From Maratus speciosus (lineage: Eukaryota > Arthropoda > Arachnida > Araneae > Salticidae): 64,000 bases of DNA. The notes beneath the pieces were generated by a model. It searched no databases. It saw nothing but the letters and a program-made list of their open reading frames with translations, and was not told the origin of the DNA. Made by a program: the position numbers and the translations under genes. This document shows positions 46,560 through 58,561 of this stretch, in pieces (within the stretch, counting starts at the first letter, position 1; each line of letters starts with the position of its first letter). The stretch lies in assembly GCA_963932465.1 (NCBI GenBank), contig OZ010786.1, positions 535,187,073 through 535,251,072 on the forward strand, read 5' to 3'.

Positions 46560-46900
46560 GTGCTATCGTTCTGTGTTTCCTTTCGGAACTTATGTTGCTG
46601 TTTGCCAGAGAAATCAATCGTTCCGCGTATCCGTTAAATCAAATAATGAGTAATTCGCATAAATTATAACCTTCCTAGAATGATTGGTGCAACTTTAGAT
46701 ATTGAAATAATTTCGTCGAAGTACACTTGAAAGAGTAGGAAATTGTTAAATCCGGATTGATATGCAGAGGAGCCGCGGAGTCTTTGGAAATCACAGAGAA
46801 TTATTTCCGGATTTATGAATCGATTTATATGAACATTCTAAAGTGCATTTCGAAAGTATTTCTAAGTGATAGTGCGGAAGTAGAATAAATTTTGTACACT
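46560..46900 (+). repeat. Outlying member of the ~1-kb array family
   Basis: It carries TTTCGGAACTTATGTTGCTG, AATAATGAGTAATTCGCATA, CCTTCCTAGAATGATTGG, CACTTGAAAGAGTAGGAAAT, GATATGCAGAGGAGCCGCGG and TTATTTCCGGATTTATGAAT in the same order as the units at 16-34 kb. It is the last member seen to the right. Confidence 0.75.
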
Positions 46901-47324
46901 TTTGGGAAAAATAAAATATTTTGCTTTTGTTTTTCTCAATTTTTCTAATAGATTTTATATTCTTTTGAAAGACCATTCTCAAATTAGAGTTCAAAACTAA
47001 ATGCATTGATCTCTTACATATACGCGTTTCAAGGGAGCGATATTTAATCGCCCAGAAATGAGAGGGCTTGCTGTAGTTCGCATTGCACATTATACATTAT
47101 ACATGACTAAAACTTCATATTATTCTTAGTAATATTTATAATGTTATAAAGAGTGTGAAATCATAGTTAAAAATAAAATTCCTTTAAACTATAAAATTTA
47201 GTTTATCTTTTGATTAAAAAAATAAGAAACATTTAAGTTCATTTTAGATAGAAGAAACACTAACTGTTCTTACGTAATAATGTGCCAATTTAGGTTTTTA
47301 TTAAAAAGCCGTCTGTACTATTCC
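46901..47324. other. AT-rich sequence, nothing recognised
   Basis: No repeat partner or readable frame. The minus frame at 46791-47090 runs out of the repeat unit and is not credible. Confidence 0.4.
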
Positions 47325-47540
47325 ACTATACGGGCGTTGGCTTTTTATAAAAAAAAGCTTGGCGTAATTCGAACTTCAGAAATGGACAACTGTTGCCAAA
47401 TTACATAAACATATATATGTAAACAAACCAATTGAATTGTTATGCCGTTTTATATGTGGGATTACACATACATAAACATTTTATTTATGTATACATTATT
47501 TAAAATTTTTGTACACACTTTACTTCGGTACACGCTTTAA
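47325..47540 (+). repeat. Dispersed repeat pair, copy 2
   Basis: Second copy of the sequence at 43855-44070, with the order AAAAAAAAGCTTGGCGTAAT, TGTTGCCAAATTACATAAAC and GTATACATTATTT conserved. Confidence 0.6.
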
Positions 47541-48234
47541 TCTATCAAACACATCTAGAGGCGAAATCTGTTACATGATTCCAGAGGTCCAGGAATCTCT
47601 ATGTGCAGCCATTTTTTATGCTTCTAGAGATTTATAGGATTCTGGATAGTATCAGAATTTGGAGTTGCTAGAGTGTCAGATCATCTTCATCTTCCTTTTG
47701 GTAATGCCCGTACTTTGCATTCAGACAAGGTGCATTTTATTACCTATAGGTCAAAGTTAGAGAGTCGATACAATTTGTCTGCAAAAATTGTATATATTCA
47801 TTTTATAGCAGCATTGCATTCTCAAAATGTAACTTTTGATGTGGAAATATAATTTATGAGACCACTTATATTAGCATAGATTTTTTTTTTTTTTTTAGAA
47901 AATAGTACTATAAAATACAAAATAGTTATTAGTAAGAATAAAATAATGCAAAACAAATTACTTCACGAACCTGGGAATTTTATTTTGAATAAACACAACA
48001 TATTAATTATATTTTTGTCGATGCGAAATTCGCTTTGTTCGATTCCGTAGAACTATTTCCGGCAAATCTGATGAAATATTACAGCCATTTGCTTTGTCTG
48101 AATAAAGATTTGGAATCGTAGCACCATATTTGGCGACCCTTTAGGCGTTAAATTAACAATTAAAAATTCATTACATTAAAATTAATTGTATGTAACAAAA
48201 AATATATATTAAGATACTATCAGTCAAATATTAT
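47541..48234. other. Unassigned AT-rich sequence
   Basis: It has a CCAGAGGTCC...GGAATCTCTA and CTAGAGATTTATAGGATTCTGG inverse pair near 47580-47655 and a T run at 47881-47897. No assignment. Confidence 0.35.
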
Positions 48235-48477
48235 GTGTTTTCTAACTTTGGTGTATACGGCTATAAAATCCAAAAGTATCAATGTTTGGGACGGTCTTCA
48301 CTAAAAGTGGTCCCTTTGCTAATTCTCATATATCCCTTTAAGACTTTTTCAGATTATCTGGTAAAGTTCGGAAAAGCTGACTTGGGCTACTGCACGGGTG
48401 GAAAACGAGGAACCTCGCTGCACTACGTAACGTAATGCACACTAACATCCATATAGCACCTCAGAATCTCCAGAACG

Positions 48478-48633
48478 ATGAGTCTCTCTTCATGGTTCAG
48501 AATAATCAGAAAACAACCAGCACTATTACAAAAAATTATAAACTGCTTAACACTGATTGAAAACAATCGAGGACTTTTCCAAATGCCTCCACAGGAACTA
48601 TTATATGATATTGATGATGAGCTATGGAACTAA
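48478..48633 (+). pseudogene. Possible C-terminal coding remnant, 51 codons
   Basis: From ATG 48478 the frame reads MSLSSWFRIIRKQPALLQKI, then INCLTLIENNRGLFQMPP and QELLYDIDDELWN, ending at TAA 48631-48633. The frame is open back to TAG at 48454. Composition is protein-like (charged, Trp at both ends), with an acidic C-terminus. The plus frame just upstream at 48235-48435 (ending GGKRGTSLHYVT) may be an earlier, frame-shifted part. An AATAAA lies at 48828-48833, about 200 bp downstream. This would fit the 3' end of a decayed retroelement or gene, but I recognise no family and it has no second copy in the window. Confidence 0.3.
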
Positions 48634-49149
48634 TCGAACAAACTTTTACTTTAAAACAGTTATAGAAATAGTGTTATTGTTAAAGAGAAATTATGTGTTA
48701 TACGTCTGTAAAGCACTTAGCTCGTCTAATTTTCTATTGTTACCTATACTTATATCATTATCTCAATTACTTTTTATTACCTACCATTATTTTATTACTC
48801 TATAAATGCTCTGTAATTTTCTTTTTAAATAAACATTGCTGGGTGGGGCTAGTTGAGCTCAAACCAATTGGTAGGCTTCCCCACCTGGCTGAAAATGAAT
48901 CTGAATCTGAAGAGATTTGATAAAAATTAGAAGTCTTGGTTTTTAAATCCAATTAATAAGATCATATTTGATTGAAAAAAATATATATATTTTAATTTCC
49001 CATGTCAGGTTATGTCAAAGGAGGATACACACAATTATGTGGTGAAGCCTGTTCTTTAAATCACAGAGAACAGAAAATCGTTTTTCTTTTTCCATAGGAT
49101 TACCTACGCAATTGTGTAGGTCAGGTGTTAAAGGGTATCCGTTCAGTCA
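48634..49149. other. Unassigned, with a GGGTGGGG/CCCCACC inverted pair
   Basis: GCTGGGTGGGGCTAG at about 48838 and its approximate inverse TTCCCCACCTGGC at about 48879 bound some 55 bp. This might be a small hairpin or a terminal remnant. Confidence 0.3.
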
Positions 49150-49335
49150 CACTGTTAAAAATTTGCAGCATTCTGGTAGGTCATTTGACCGTTTATTCCG
49201 AAAACGGTTACACAACCGTAATTTTAACACTATTCTGACCATATGGTCAGAATATAGTTAAATTATGGATATGAAACCGTTTTTTCAAAAAACTGTCGAA
49301 TGACCTGCCAGAATGCTGCAAAATTTTTAACAGTG
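49150..49335. mobile_element. CACTG-ended palindromic MITE, family 1 (186 bp)
   Basis: It matches the copy at 38316-38527: CACTGTTAAAAATTTGCAGC, GGTCATTTGACCGTTT, GGTCAGAATATAGTTAAATT and the inverse TIR ending CAGTG. Flanking dinucleotides are CA on both sides instead of TA. It lacks the 16-nt A run found in the other copy. Confidence 0.85.
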
Positions 49336-49519
49336 CATAGAAATAACGAAGTTCTTCGCGTATCATTTTGATAGACGAATAAAAGTATCGCCTATAAAAT
49401 AGAAACTTAAGGCAGGATTTATTATCCTATTCAATATGACAGGACATAACGGAATTCGCCTATAGCTGAGATTCCAATGACCGAGAGTCACATAGTTGAG
49501 ATGTCATTGAACAACTGAG

Positions 49520-49760
49520 AAAACATAATTTAAGTATTTTTATTAAAAACAATTCTTAAGATGCTATATTTTTAATAGTCAGTGCTCGGCTTAAAGTATA
49601 CTTCAAGTCATGAAAATAGTTCGTCTTTCTCTTTTCTAAGTTTCCTTTCTGGATAACATATCTAAACTTTTGTTATCTGAAAATAGTAAAATTAAATGCT
49701 TTAATTAGACTGAAAATTGAATTAGTAATACAAAATATTACCATTTTTTTTTCATGTAAT
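49520..49760 (+). repeat. Direct repeat, ~200 bp, copy 1
   Basis: It pairs with 50270-50480: AGTATTTTTATTAAA, TTAAARTATACTTMAARNCAT, GAAAATAGTT and CATATCTAAACTTTTG. Confidence 0.6.
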
Positions 49761-50269
49761 CTATCTTTTCACATGTTTTTGCAATTTTAATATGAGTTTT
49801 CACAAATCGAATTTCATTAGTTTCATATCTTAAATATTACCTAATATTTAAGTTTTAATTTCATAAAATAAAATAGTAAAATTTTGGTATTTGCAATTTA
49901 TAGTATATGGAATACTGGTATCTAATACATTATATGAAATATACAATGACTCAATATACATCATATCCACAGTAATATTAGTTTTATGATACATATTGGA
50001 ATTTCCACACTATCTATCGATTAATTTCTGTCACCTGCATTTAGTAACATGCATACTGGGAATATATTGATAATTATTAACAAATCTGTATATACATTTG
50101 TAACGAGTAGTTGTGAGATAAACGTGAATCGAAGAACATATTGAACATATTTTCTAATGCTAATGTAAGTCAATTTCAAAATTAGAAATATGTTTGCATT
50201 CCTTGCTTCAATAGTAAGTGAAGTTTTTCAAAAATCCAGATTCAAAAATAATTATATAATATAAGGAAA

Positions 50270-50480
50270 TGTTTTGCAATGCGCATTTGAATTATTTAGT
50301 ATTTTTATTAAAGATTGTTCTCCTTAAAATATACTTAAAACATGAAAATAGTTTTTATTCTATTTTCCAAGTTTAATTTCTGCAGAGCATATCTAAACTT
50401 TTGCCATCAATAAATCGTAAAATTTAAATATTTTAATTATACTCAAAATTCAATAAGAAGTGAATATATTTTTTTTTCTT
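50270..50480 (+). repeat. Direct repeat, ~200 bp, copy 2
   Basis: Second copy, about 750 bp after the first, same orientation. The sequence between them shows no recognised feature. Confidence 0.6.
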
Positions 50481-50929
50481 TAAGAATTCATATTCAATAA
50501 ATATTGCTCGTAATTTGAGGATATTTATCGGCAGTAAAAGATTGCAAAATTATCACTGAAAATTTCATCATACATTTTTTAACAAAGTAATTTCAGACAA
50601 ATTTATGTATAAAAAAATGCTTTAATATAAATATCGATTATTAAATACAAATAAGTCAAATTGATTGCCCCAAATTCAAAGGTTACTACGCAAAATCTAA
50701 TCAATGTATTTATTCAAATATTCTTACACGTAGAGGTATTGTAATCTAGTTTTGAAAGTGCTCCTCTTAAGTTTTGCATATGTTATAGATTATGTTATAC
50801 ATTATTATGTTATACATATGTTATAAGATTGTATCGATGCTGAGATACCAGCTGTGATACGGGCTTTTAAATAAGTCAAGGTCTTTTTTACCTGGAAGTA
50901 CATACACGAAATCCTTTACGAACTTCCTC

Positions 50930-50961
50930 AAAATAAATAAATAAATAAATAAATAAATAAA
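50930..50961. repeat. (AAAT)n microsatellite
   Basis: About eight perfect AAAT units immediately left of the inverted-arm element at 50996. Confidence 0.9.
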
Positions 50962-50995
50962 CGTATGGAGTGAGATCTGTGGATTGTGGTGGCTT

Positions 50996-52250
50996 ACGAC
51001 GATTTAGAGATCCTACATTAGAGAGAGATTGGACATAGAAGAAATGTCCGTCATTTCCGTTACAAAGTAGATGGAACGCCGTGCAACGCAATGCATTTTT
51101 GTCAGCGTTTAAAACTTTTTATTCTATTAAAATTATGAAAATTTCACTTTATATGCCTTCAAAGAGCCTTCCGGAAAATAAATATAATCACATTTCCATT
51201 TTAATAAGTAAGCATTCTCAGAAAATGCATTTTTTTTCTTTTACTCAGCTGTTTTACGCTACGCACCAGTGCAATTTTACTTAGTCATCGGATTTTGATT
51301 TATTTATAGAATTTGTTTTTCACACTTTTTATTTGTTTCTTTTAACAGCAGTGTCCCTATTTATTTATTTTTAAACTTTCATTTAATGTTTTACCCTTTA
51401 ACCGTCTGGCCCGGATTTTTCCGTTCCTAGAAATCATGTTAAAATGGCTGTAGACCAAAATATTTTAAACAGAATTCTATTTTGAACCTTATATAGAAAG
51501 TAGTGATATTAAAGATATTATAACATCAAACTGAGATTTAAAAAATATATATCCTGGGATTTACAAGCATTCTTATAAAAATACTGCAAAACCCTCGGAC
51601 GGTGAAAGGGTAAAAATACTCATTCTAATACTATATATTTAACAGATTTCTGTATTGAAAAAGAATATCAAAAAGAAGTAACAGTACGTAGAAACTTATC
51701 ATAAAATATTTACAGCGCACATATTAAAATAACTTTGAATGACATACATAGTTAAAAGGAGTGTTATATGATATGTTCAAATTTTATTGTTTCTAAAATT
51801 ATCAATGCGAAGATGGGGGAAATTATAATAATTACTGTTGTTTTAAAATGCGTAATAGATTATAGTTTTAAAAAATTGAATTCTATAGTTAATTTTCTAT
51901 CTGATAATCGTTAAAAATTATTTTCTCAAATATTGCGAAATTAAAATAAAGTTCTTACATGCCCAATCTTCCTCTGCCCACTATTTTAATTAGTAAAAAA
52001 AATAATAGAGTAAAAAATGCATTTTCTGAGAATTCTTACTCATTAAAATGGAAATGTGCTCATATTTATGTTCTGAAAGACTCTTTGAAGGCATATAAAG
52101 TGAAATTTTCTCAATTTTAATAGAATAAAAAGTATTAGACGCTGATGGAAATGCATTGCGCTGTTCGGCGTTCCATCTACTTTGTAACGAAAATGGCGGA
52201 TATTTCGTCAATGTCCAATCTCTCTCTAATGTAGGATCTCTACGACGATT
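50996..52250. mobile_element. Element with ~245-bp inverted arms
   Basis: Arm 1 (50996-51245) and arm 2 (52005-52250) are inverse: GACGATTTAGAGATCCTACA, TTAGAGAGAGATTGGACAT, GTTACAAAGTAGATGGAACG, CCTTCAAAGAG and CATTTCCATTTTAAT. Either one long-TIR element or two inverted copies. The translated frames 50888-51091, 51081-51284, 51990-52211 and 52156-52341 are mirror images of one another and not genes. A smaller MITE is nested at 51394-51610. Confidence 0.75.
51394..51610. mobile_element. CCCTTT-ended MITE (217 bp), TTAA-like flanks
   Basis: TIRs CCCTTTAACCGTCTGG and, from the right, CCCTTTCACCGTCCGAGG. The flanks TTTTA and TAAAA resemble a degenerated TTAA. It lies between the arms of the 50996-52250 element. 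No coding sequence. Confidence 0.6.
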
Positions 52251-52708
52251 GGGCTTGCGGCGCCATCTATTGCCGAATATAAAATTACAAACTACTATTC
52301 GTATCTTGTGTATATTACCTTTTACAGTGTGTATATTTTGAATAAATACATTGATTGTATTTTGTGCTTTAAACCTTTGAAAATGGGACTTTTCATTTTG
52401 ACTTAACCTGCATGTTACAGTATAAAAATTTCTTGCTGTTTTGTCATTGTTTAAGTATTTTTATTATGTGTAAAGTAAAGAATCTAAAATAAATCTGGAT
52501 AACATCTCTTTTAATAAAAATATTTTTTGAGAGAAATAGTTATTAATATTCGTGTACATTATAAGAAATTAAAACAATTTAAATAACAAAAAATATTCAT
52601 TTATTATCTATTGCAATTTTCATTCTTGGAAAATTCATAATATACACAAGGCATATGAAAATAATAATTAAATGTTTTAACTTTTTTTTCAATTTACATA
52701 GGTATTAA

Positions 52709-52914
52709 CCCTTTCCGGCACGGGCAATTTTTGTTGTAAAATTATGAAATGATTGACTGACACCGGAATTTTAAAACGACTTTTTTAGAAATTAAAAACA
52801 TGTTATTTTACCAATTCATTGTCAAAGCAAAATTTTACTAAAACATTCTTGGTGCCGTTCGCAAGTTTGGAATTAAAATTAAGTATCCAGACCCGGCACA
52901 CTGTGCCGGAAAGG
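52709..52914. mobile_element. CCCTTTCCGGCAC-ended MITE
   Basis: TTAA at 52705-52708 precedes CCCTTTCCGGCACGGG. The right terminus, read inversely, is CCTTTCCGGCACAGTG, followed by ATTA where TTAA is expected. About 206 bp. Internal CGGCACACTGTGCCGG is itself a perfect palindrome at the right end. Confidence 0.7.
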
Positions 52915-52918
52915 ATTA

Positions 52919-53734
52919 CATGACTATTTATTAGCGACATAGACCATTATTATTGCGAATAATGGAGTGCAAATTTGATAGGTAACCTTATTAATTTGAC
53001 GGAATTAGTACAAGAAGATGCAGCGTAACTTTAAAATTACATTTTATGGGAGTTGTTTTACACCCGTAGCACTTCTAAACAATTGTTTTGAAAACGATAT
53101 CTAAAGAGTTGTGCTTCAAACAAAATCTAAATAAATGAATATTCAAAGAATTCATTAATACGAATTTCAGGTTTTAGATGCAAGTGATGGTAATTCGCAA
53201 ATTTATGTTAGGTTTATAGTATGTTAATTGACAGTGTTCGGAAATTATTGCATATTTAATAAAATATGTCATAGCATATTATTATAATTTTACTTAGCAT
53301 GTTTTAAAATTTTGTTCTATTGGTGCAATATTCGAAAAATATTTTACAAATAACTTTTATAGAGAAAATATTTCATTTGCTTCATGCAATTCTGCTCCTG
53401 CAATTCTATTGTACTTTTCATAAATTCATTTAATATTGTTATTCCGAAGTTTATCAAATTGAACTACAAAACCTTTGTTGGATTAAATAGCGTACTTTTG
53501 TATTTATAAGTATATCTGTACAATTAATGGCCATATCCTTTTTAACAGGCGAACATATAAAGCGTAGTATTGGCATAATGCCATTTATTTATATTAAATA
53601 TTTAAATACCAACAAATACAACGAAAGACAGAATATAAATTTAGAAAATAATGCTTTTCCTGTGAAGGTAATCTGTACATCAAAAAGTCTTTTATTGCGT
53701 TACACAAATATAGAGGACACAGAACTAATTTTTA
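52919..53734. other. AT-rich sequence, nothing recognised
   Basis: The plus frame at 53527-53817 extends into the repeat fragment at 53735 and has no domain. Confidence 0.4.
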
Positions 53735-53812
53735 GGTACGTTTGCAATTATATAATACATAGCAACTATATTCGTCGTCTGGTACGTCTGTCTCTCAACC
53801 CGCCTGTCTTCA
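53735..53812 (-). repeat. GGACAGACAGAC dispersed repeat fragment
   Basis: On the minus strand it reads AGACAGACGTACCAGACGAC, then GAATATAG and TATATAATTGCAAACGTACC, matching the right end of the repeat at 57440-57530. The rest of the repeat is missing. Confidence 0.65.
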
Positions 53813-53890
53813 AATAACAGTGCAAAAAATACCCAACAGAATGGTTTGAAATTCAATGTATATATAAAAATAGCAAATAAAGACTTTGTG

Positions 53891-54182
53891 CAACAATATT
53901 AAAAAGCAGAAAAACCAACGTCTAAAAATGCACAGATAATAAATGAAAAGCAGCAAACATCTGTTTCGAACCTACTAGCGATATTCTTCTTCCGTGCAAG
54001 ATAGAAAAAAAGGATTTTGCTCAGCCTTGCTTTTTCTAGCACGCTGTTCCTTTTTTCCTATCTTCCACTGAAGAAGAATATCGCTAGTAGATTCAAAACA
54101 GCTGTTTGCTGCTTTTGATGTATTATTTGTGCATTTTTAAACGTTGTTTTTTCTGCTTTTTAATCTATATCGTCGTTGCAGA
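53891..54182. mobile_element. Foldback element (~290 bp)
   Basis: The arms share AAAAAGCAGAAAAA, AAGCAGCAAACA, TACTAGCGATATTCTTCTTC and AGATAGRAAAAAAGGA in inverse order. The loop (about 54010-54050) reads GCTCAGCCTTGCTTTTTCTA and following. Arms of about 115 bp. No coding sequence and no clear target duplication. Confidence 0.75.
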
Positions 54183-54508
54183 AATTTATCGAGCCATTTC
54201 AAATCGAATCAAAACATAAAACACATTAATAACAGCTTTCTTCATTCCGTTAAATCCTATAATACGTAATGAACTCATTGATATCCCATGATAGGTGAGG
54301 ATTCTAAGTTACCATGGTGATTACGTCCTACTTAATATGGAGTCATATTATTTCCGTATTACTGAATGTAATGTATACAACCGAAATAAATCATCTATTC
54401 ACGCATATTTGCATAAGAGTGCAATAGCTATTGCACCAAGATGTACATATTTATAAAAGTAATGATAGTACGAAAGCACTTCATTTACCACGTTTAATGT
54501 ACGATTTC
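54183..54508. other. AT-rich sequence, nothing recognised
   Basis: No repeat partner or readable frame was found between the foldback and the tandem triplication. Confidence 0.4.
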
Positions 54509-56550
54509 CGACTTTTTTATATACTTACTATAACTATATTCAAACTATTATATATGTAGAGATTTTATTTATCATCTGCTCTTGCAAACTATCAAGAACC
54601 TTTTATTTTAAAAAATGTGATGTGAAAGAATAAAAAAATACAAGACCCCTGCAAATATCATGTACTTTGTCCATTATATAAAAAACAATCCTATATTAAA
54701 TCTGAAACGTTTTACCTCGTGTGAAATATTAAATTATGAAAGAAGTATTTTATTCAAAATCTTAAATGTGTCTTTTTTCATATTCCTTTGTAATATTCAA
54801 ACAGTACTTTTTACGTTAAATTGAAACCTACATGGAAGATTTTTCGTAACCATTGAATCAGACACATGCTAAGCTTTCCTAATATGATATATCAGATAAG
54901 CTATAATTTTTATTGTTATTTTAGTAAAAGGATATAATAAAAAACTTCAACAAAATGTCGCATTGCACTAGATGACATAAATGTCTTTCGTTTGATCAAG
55001 AGAAATCAATATTGGTCAGTTTGTTGTATTGGTTAAAAATTCAAGAGGCATATACACTGTAAAAAAAAATAATAATAATCTGTAATGCTACTAAAGTTTT
55101 TCTAGGAAACTGGGATTCCTAGAACTTTTTATGTAACGGCAACAACAAAAATCCATGTAACAGACACAAATCTATGTTTTGCCCCGAAAATCAAAAAAAT
55201 CTGTAATATTACTACGAATGTTTTAGGAAACTGGGATGCCCAGAACTTTTCATGTAACTGCAACGATGGTTACAGATAAAATTTTTGTAAGATTACTGAA
55301 ATTCTAGCAGATTCATTTGTGAAGTTAGAGATTTCTGTAGCTTTACAAAAACTAGCTTTGTAGATTTGCAGCTTTTTTTTTTGTACAGTTACAGAAGAAA
55401 GTCTAGTAAGTAACTTTACATCTTTTTTTCAGTGTTGTCCTAATTTTTTCATATACTTAATATCACTATACCCAAACTATTATATTTTTAGCGATTTTAT
55501 TAATCATCTACTTTTGTAAATAATCGATAAACATTTATTAAAAAAATTGTGATGTTAAAAAATTAAAAATTACAAGACCGCTGCAAATATCATGTAATTT
55601 GACCATTATATTAAAACAATCCTATACTATTTCTGAAACGTTTCTCTAGTGTGAAATATTAACTTATGAAAGAAGTATTTTATTCACAATCGTAAATGTG
55701 TGATTTTTCATATTCGTGTAAAATATTAAAACAGTACATTATACGGTAAATTGAAACCTGCACGTAAGATTTCCCCTTAACCACTGCAATCAGAGACACC
55801 CTACGCTTTCCTGAACTGATATATCACATAGTCTATAATTTTTATTGTTAATTTGGCAAAAGGGCATAATAAAAACTTCACTAAAATATCGAATTTCATT
55901 AAAAATTATATGGAATAAATGAATTTTGTTCGATCAAGAGAAAGTAGTAGAGGTCCGTTTGTTGCATTAGTTTTAAATTCAAGAGGAATGGAGTCCTAAT
56001 ATTTTAATATACGTACGTACTATCACTATATTCAAGCTATTACTATGTTTGTACCGATTTTATTTATCATCTGATGTTGCAAATTATCAGGAAACATACA
56101 TTTACAAAATTGTGATGTTAAACAATTGAAAATTACAAGACCCCTGCAAATATTAAGTAATTTGACAATTATATAAAAACAATCCTATAGTATTTCTGAG
56201 ACGTTTTACCTCGTGTGAAATATTAAATTATGAATGAAGTATTTTTTTCACAATCGTAAATGTGTCTTTTTTCATATTCGTGTGAAATATTCAAATAGTA
56301 TAGTAAACAGTAAATTGAAACCTGCACGTAATATTTTCCCTAATCATTGCAATCAGACACACGCTAAGCTTTTCTGATATGATATATCACATAGTCTATA
56401 ATTTTTTATTATTATTTTAGGAAAAGGATAGAATGTAAACTTCTCCAAAATATCGCATTTCACTAGAAATGATATGACATGAATGCCTTTCGTGCATTAG
56501 TTTGATCAAGAGGAAAGAAGTAGCGGTCCGTTTTATGCGTGTATGTTATT
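54509..56550 (+). repeat. Three tandem units of ~550 bp
   Basis: Units at about 54509-55054, 55435-55990 and 55991-56550 share ATTTTATTWATCATCTRMT, TACAAGACCSCTGCAAATAT, AAACAATCCTATA, GTGTGAAATATTAAMTTATGA, AATTGAAACCTRCA and GTTTGATCAAGAG. The junction between units 1 and 2 is occupied by a MITE (55055-55434), the junction between units 2 and 3 is empty. No coding frame is conserved. Confidence 0.85.
55055..55434. mobile_element. CACTG-ended MITE, family 2 (380 bp)
   Basis: It begins CACTGTAAAAAAAAATAATA after TA (55053-55054) and ends TCTTTTTTTCAGTG. The left part has an internal duplication (ACTAAAGTTTTTCTAGGAAA then CTGGGATTCCTAGAAC, repeated with changes about 120 bp later). The family recurs at 60015-60220 and 60517-60710. 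The sister junction near 55990 supplies the empty site. Confidence 0.75.
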
Positions 56551-57114
56551 GAGTTTCAGAAGGTTTATCATTTATTATTTATTACGCCCATGTAGTTTCG
56601 AAGCTCATATGCAGTCGTGGCTCACTTTCAAATAATTTTACAGAATTAAAAATTGTTGAACTTAATTTGTTAAAAATTTTATAATATAAAATAAGGATTA
56701 CAAATTCCGCAATGTAAAAAAAATATATATATATTTTTTTTCTTCATACACGAAAATATATTATAACTGCGAACAAAAATATGCAATAACCACTTTCGAG
56801 TTATCCACGATACCAAAAAGGCTTATTTATATTTATAGATATCAGAAATAAATAAATTTTCGAGATGTATAAAAGGTTTTAACAAAAGCAAAGTTTATTT
56901 TTATGTCACTGATTTTCGAAAATGTTTTCGAGTAGGCTTTTTTTTTTTTTTTTCTAACCACAATATCTTTTTTTAAGTTGATATTATTTCTCAATTAATA
57001 ATTTTAAAATTCACAGTTGAATATATATTATTTTTTATGTTTACATATAAAACAAGTTTGTTCAACGTGAAATGTTTACTCGAGAATTCATAGCATACAG
57101 AAAAAGCAAAAAAT
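56551..57114. other. AT-rich sequence, nothing recognised
   Basis: Contains a T run at 56939-56954 and no recognised repeat or frame. Confidence 0.4.
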
Positions 57115-57530
57115 GCACGTCAAACATGGCAAGTGAGGTGGGCTGATACTATAACTAGTTTTATAAATATTTTTTACACAGCATATTGTACTGAATATAT
57201 ATTTTAGTGCTCTTCATAAGTGCATATAAATTTCATTCTGCTCGAAAGGTTGTAACATTATTAAAATGCATTTGATATATATTTTTTTTTTTCAAATTGG
57301 CCGTAATGTAACGTAAAACTTTTGACTGTGTCTGGAATTAAACTATATACAGCTGAATTTCCTAAAATCTGAAATGACTCGACAAAATTTGGCAACATTT
57401 ATGTATTTAATACTTCAGCCCATTCGGTTGGGTAGTTTTTCCTCTGTTATATGTGGGCGAACGGACAGACAGACAGACCGAACGACGAATATAGGTCCTA
57501 CGTAATTATATAATTACGAAATATATTTCA
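57115..57530 (+). repeat. GGACAGACAGAC dispersed repeat, copy 2
   Basis: Same order and orientation as 40972-41395, including ACTATAACTAGTTTTATAAA, GAAATGACTCGACAAAATTT, CATTCGGTTGGGTAGTTTTT, ACGGACAGACAGACAGACC and ACGTAATTATATAATTACGA. Confidence 0.75.
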
Positions 57531-58557
57531 GGTAACTACGAAAAACATGTTAAGGAAACTCATAATACACTATAAAAGTTAAAATTCGAAATAACATTGG
57601 AAGCAAAATATATTTTTTAAATATATAAATTGATCTTTAAGTGTCGAAAATATAGTGATTTCCCAGGTTTCAAAAGATAAAAGAAGGCTTCTCAGACTCG
57701 TGAGTTAAATTATGCTTGTGAAACTGAAACTAATATTGGTGTTTTGATGCCTATTAATTAACGAATATACTCTAGGCTAAAAAATAAAAAAAGAACAATA
57801 AAGAACATAGCATTTAACATTGAAAATATATTTAAGTATCAAAATCCTAACATCTTCAGGGATGATTTTGTTTTATCGAGCAAAAACAAACGCCACTTTT
57901 TTTTCTTTTTTTACAAATGAAAAAAATGAAATTTTTTAACGATTATTTTCTATATCTGATGTTATTTTTTATCAAATATTAACAGTTTGTTGAAGTAATC
58001 CAACAACACTGACTGCCGAAAAATCACTTCAAGATTTCTTTACATCTTTAACATAAGAAATAACAGTATCACTGCAGCCAAAACATAACATTTTTACTTC
58101 TCGTGTTGAGGGATTTTGTATTGAATGAGTTATCATAATTTTGTTCTTTTTATTATTGACAGTAATTATAATTATAAAAATCTAAACGCCCACATATGTG
58201 GCCAAGATCGTGAAGTGGATAAATTGACATGAAGAGACATCAACAAAATCAAATTGAACAAAATATTTAAACAAAACTTTAGCCATGATATAAATGCATT
58301 ACAATTTTATAAAGGAACATAAAAAACACTATTTTAAGTGCTAAAGTACTAACATATATAATATTTTAAAATAATCTAATGGCTTAACCTGTTGAAACTC
58401 TAGTTCTGGGGTTAAAATTAGAATAATAGGCTCGACTAACTAAAATCTTTACTAATATTTATGTATAGGATCTTTGTAAATACATTTAGCCGATCAAGAG
58501 GTCTCAATCTATACTACTAGAGCTTCAAACAAAACAAAACATCAATAGTATCTATAG
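57531..58557. other. AT-rich sequence, nothing recognised
   Basis: No repeat partner, terminal repeat or readable frame was seen. Confidence 0.45.
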
Positions 58558-58561
58558 TTAA

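Noticed and set aside
50888..52341. Four frames with related peptides (such as RCTAFHLLCNGN and RCSAFHLLCNEN)
   Set aside because: They are mirror translations of the two inverted arms. No homology to a known protein was recognised.
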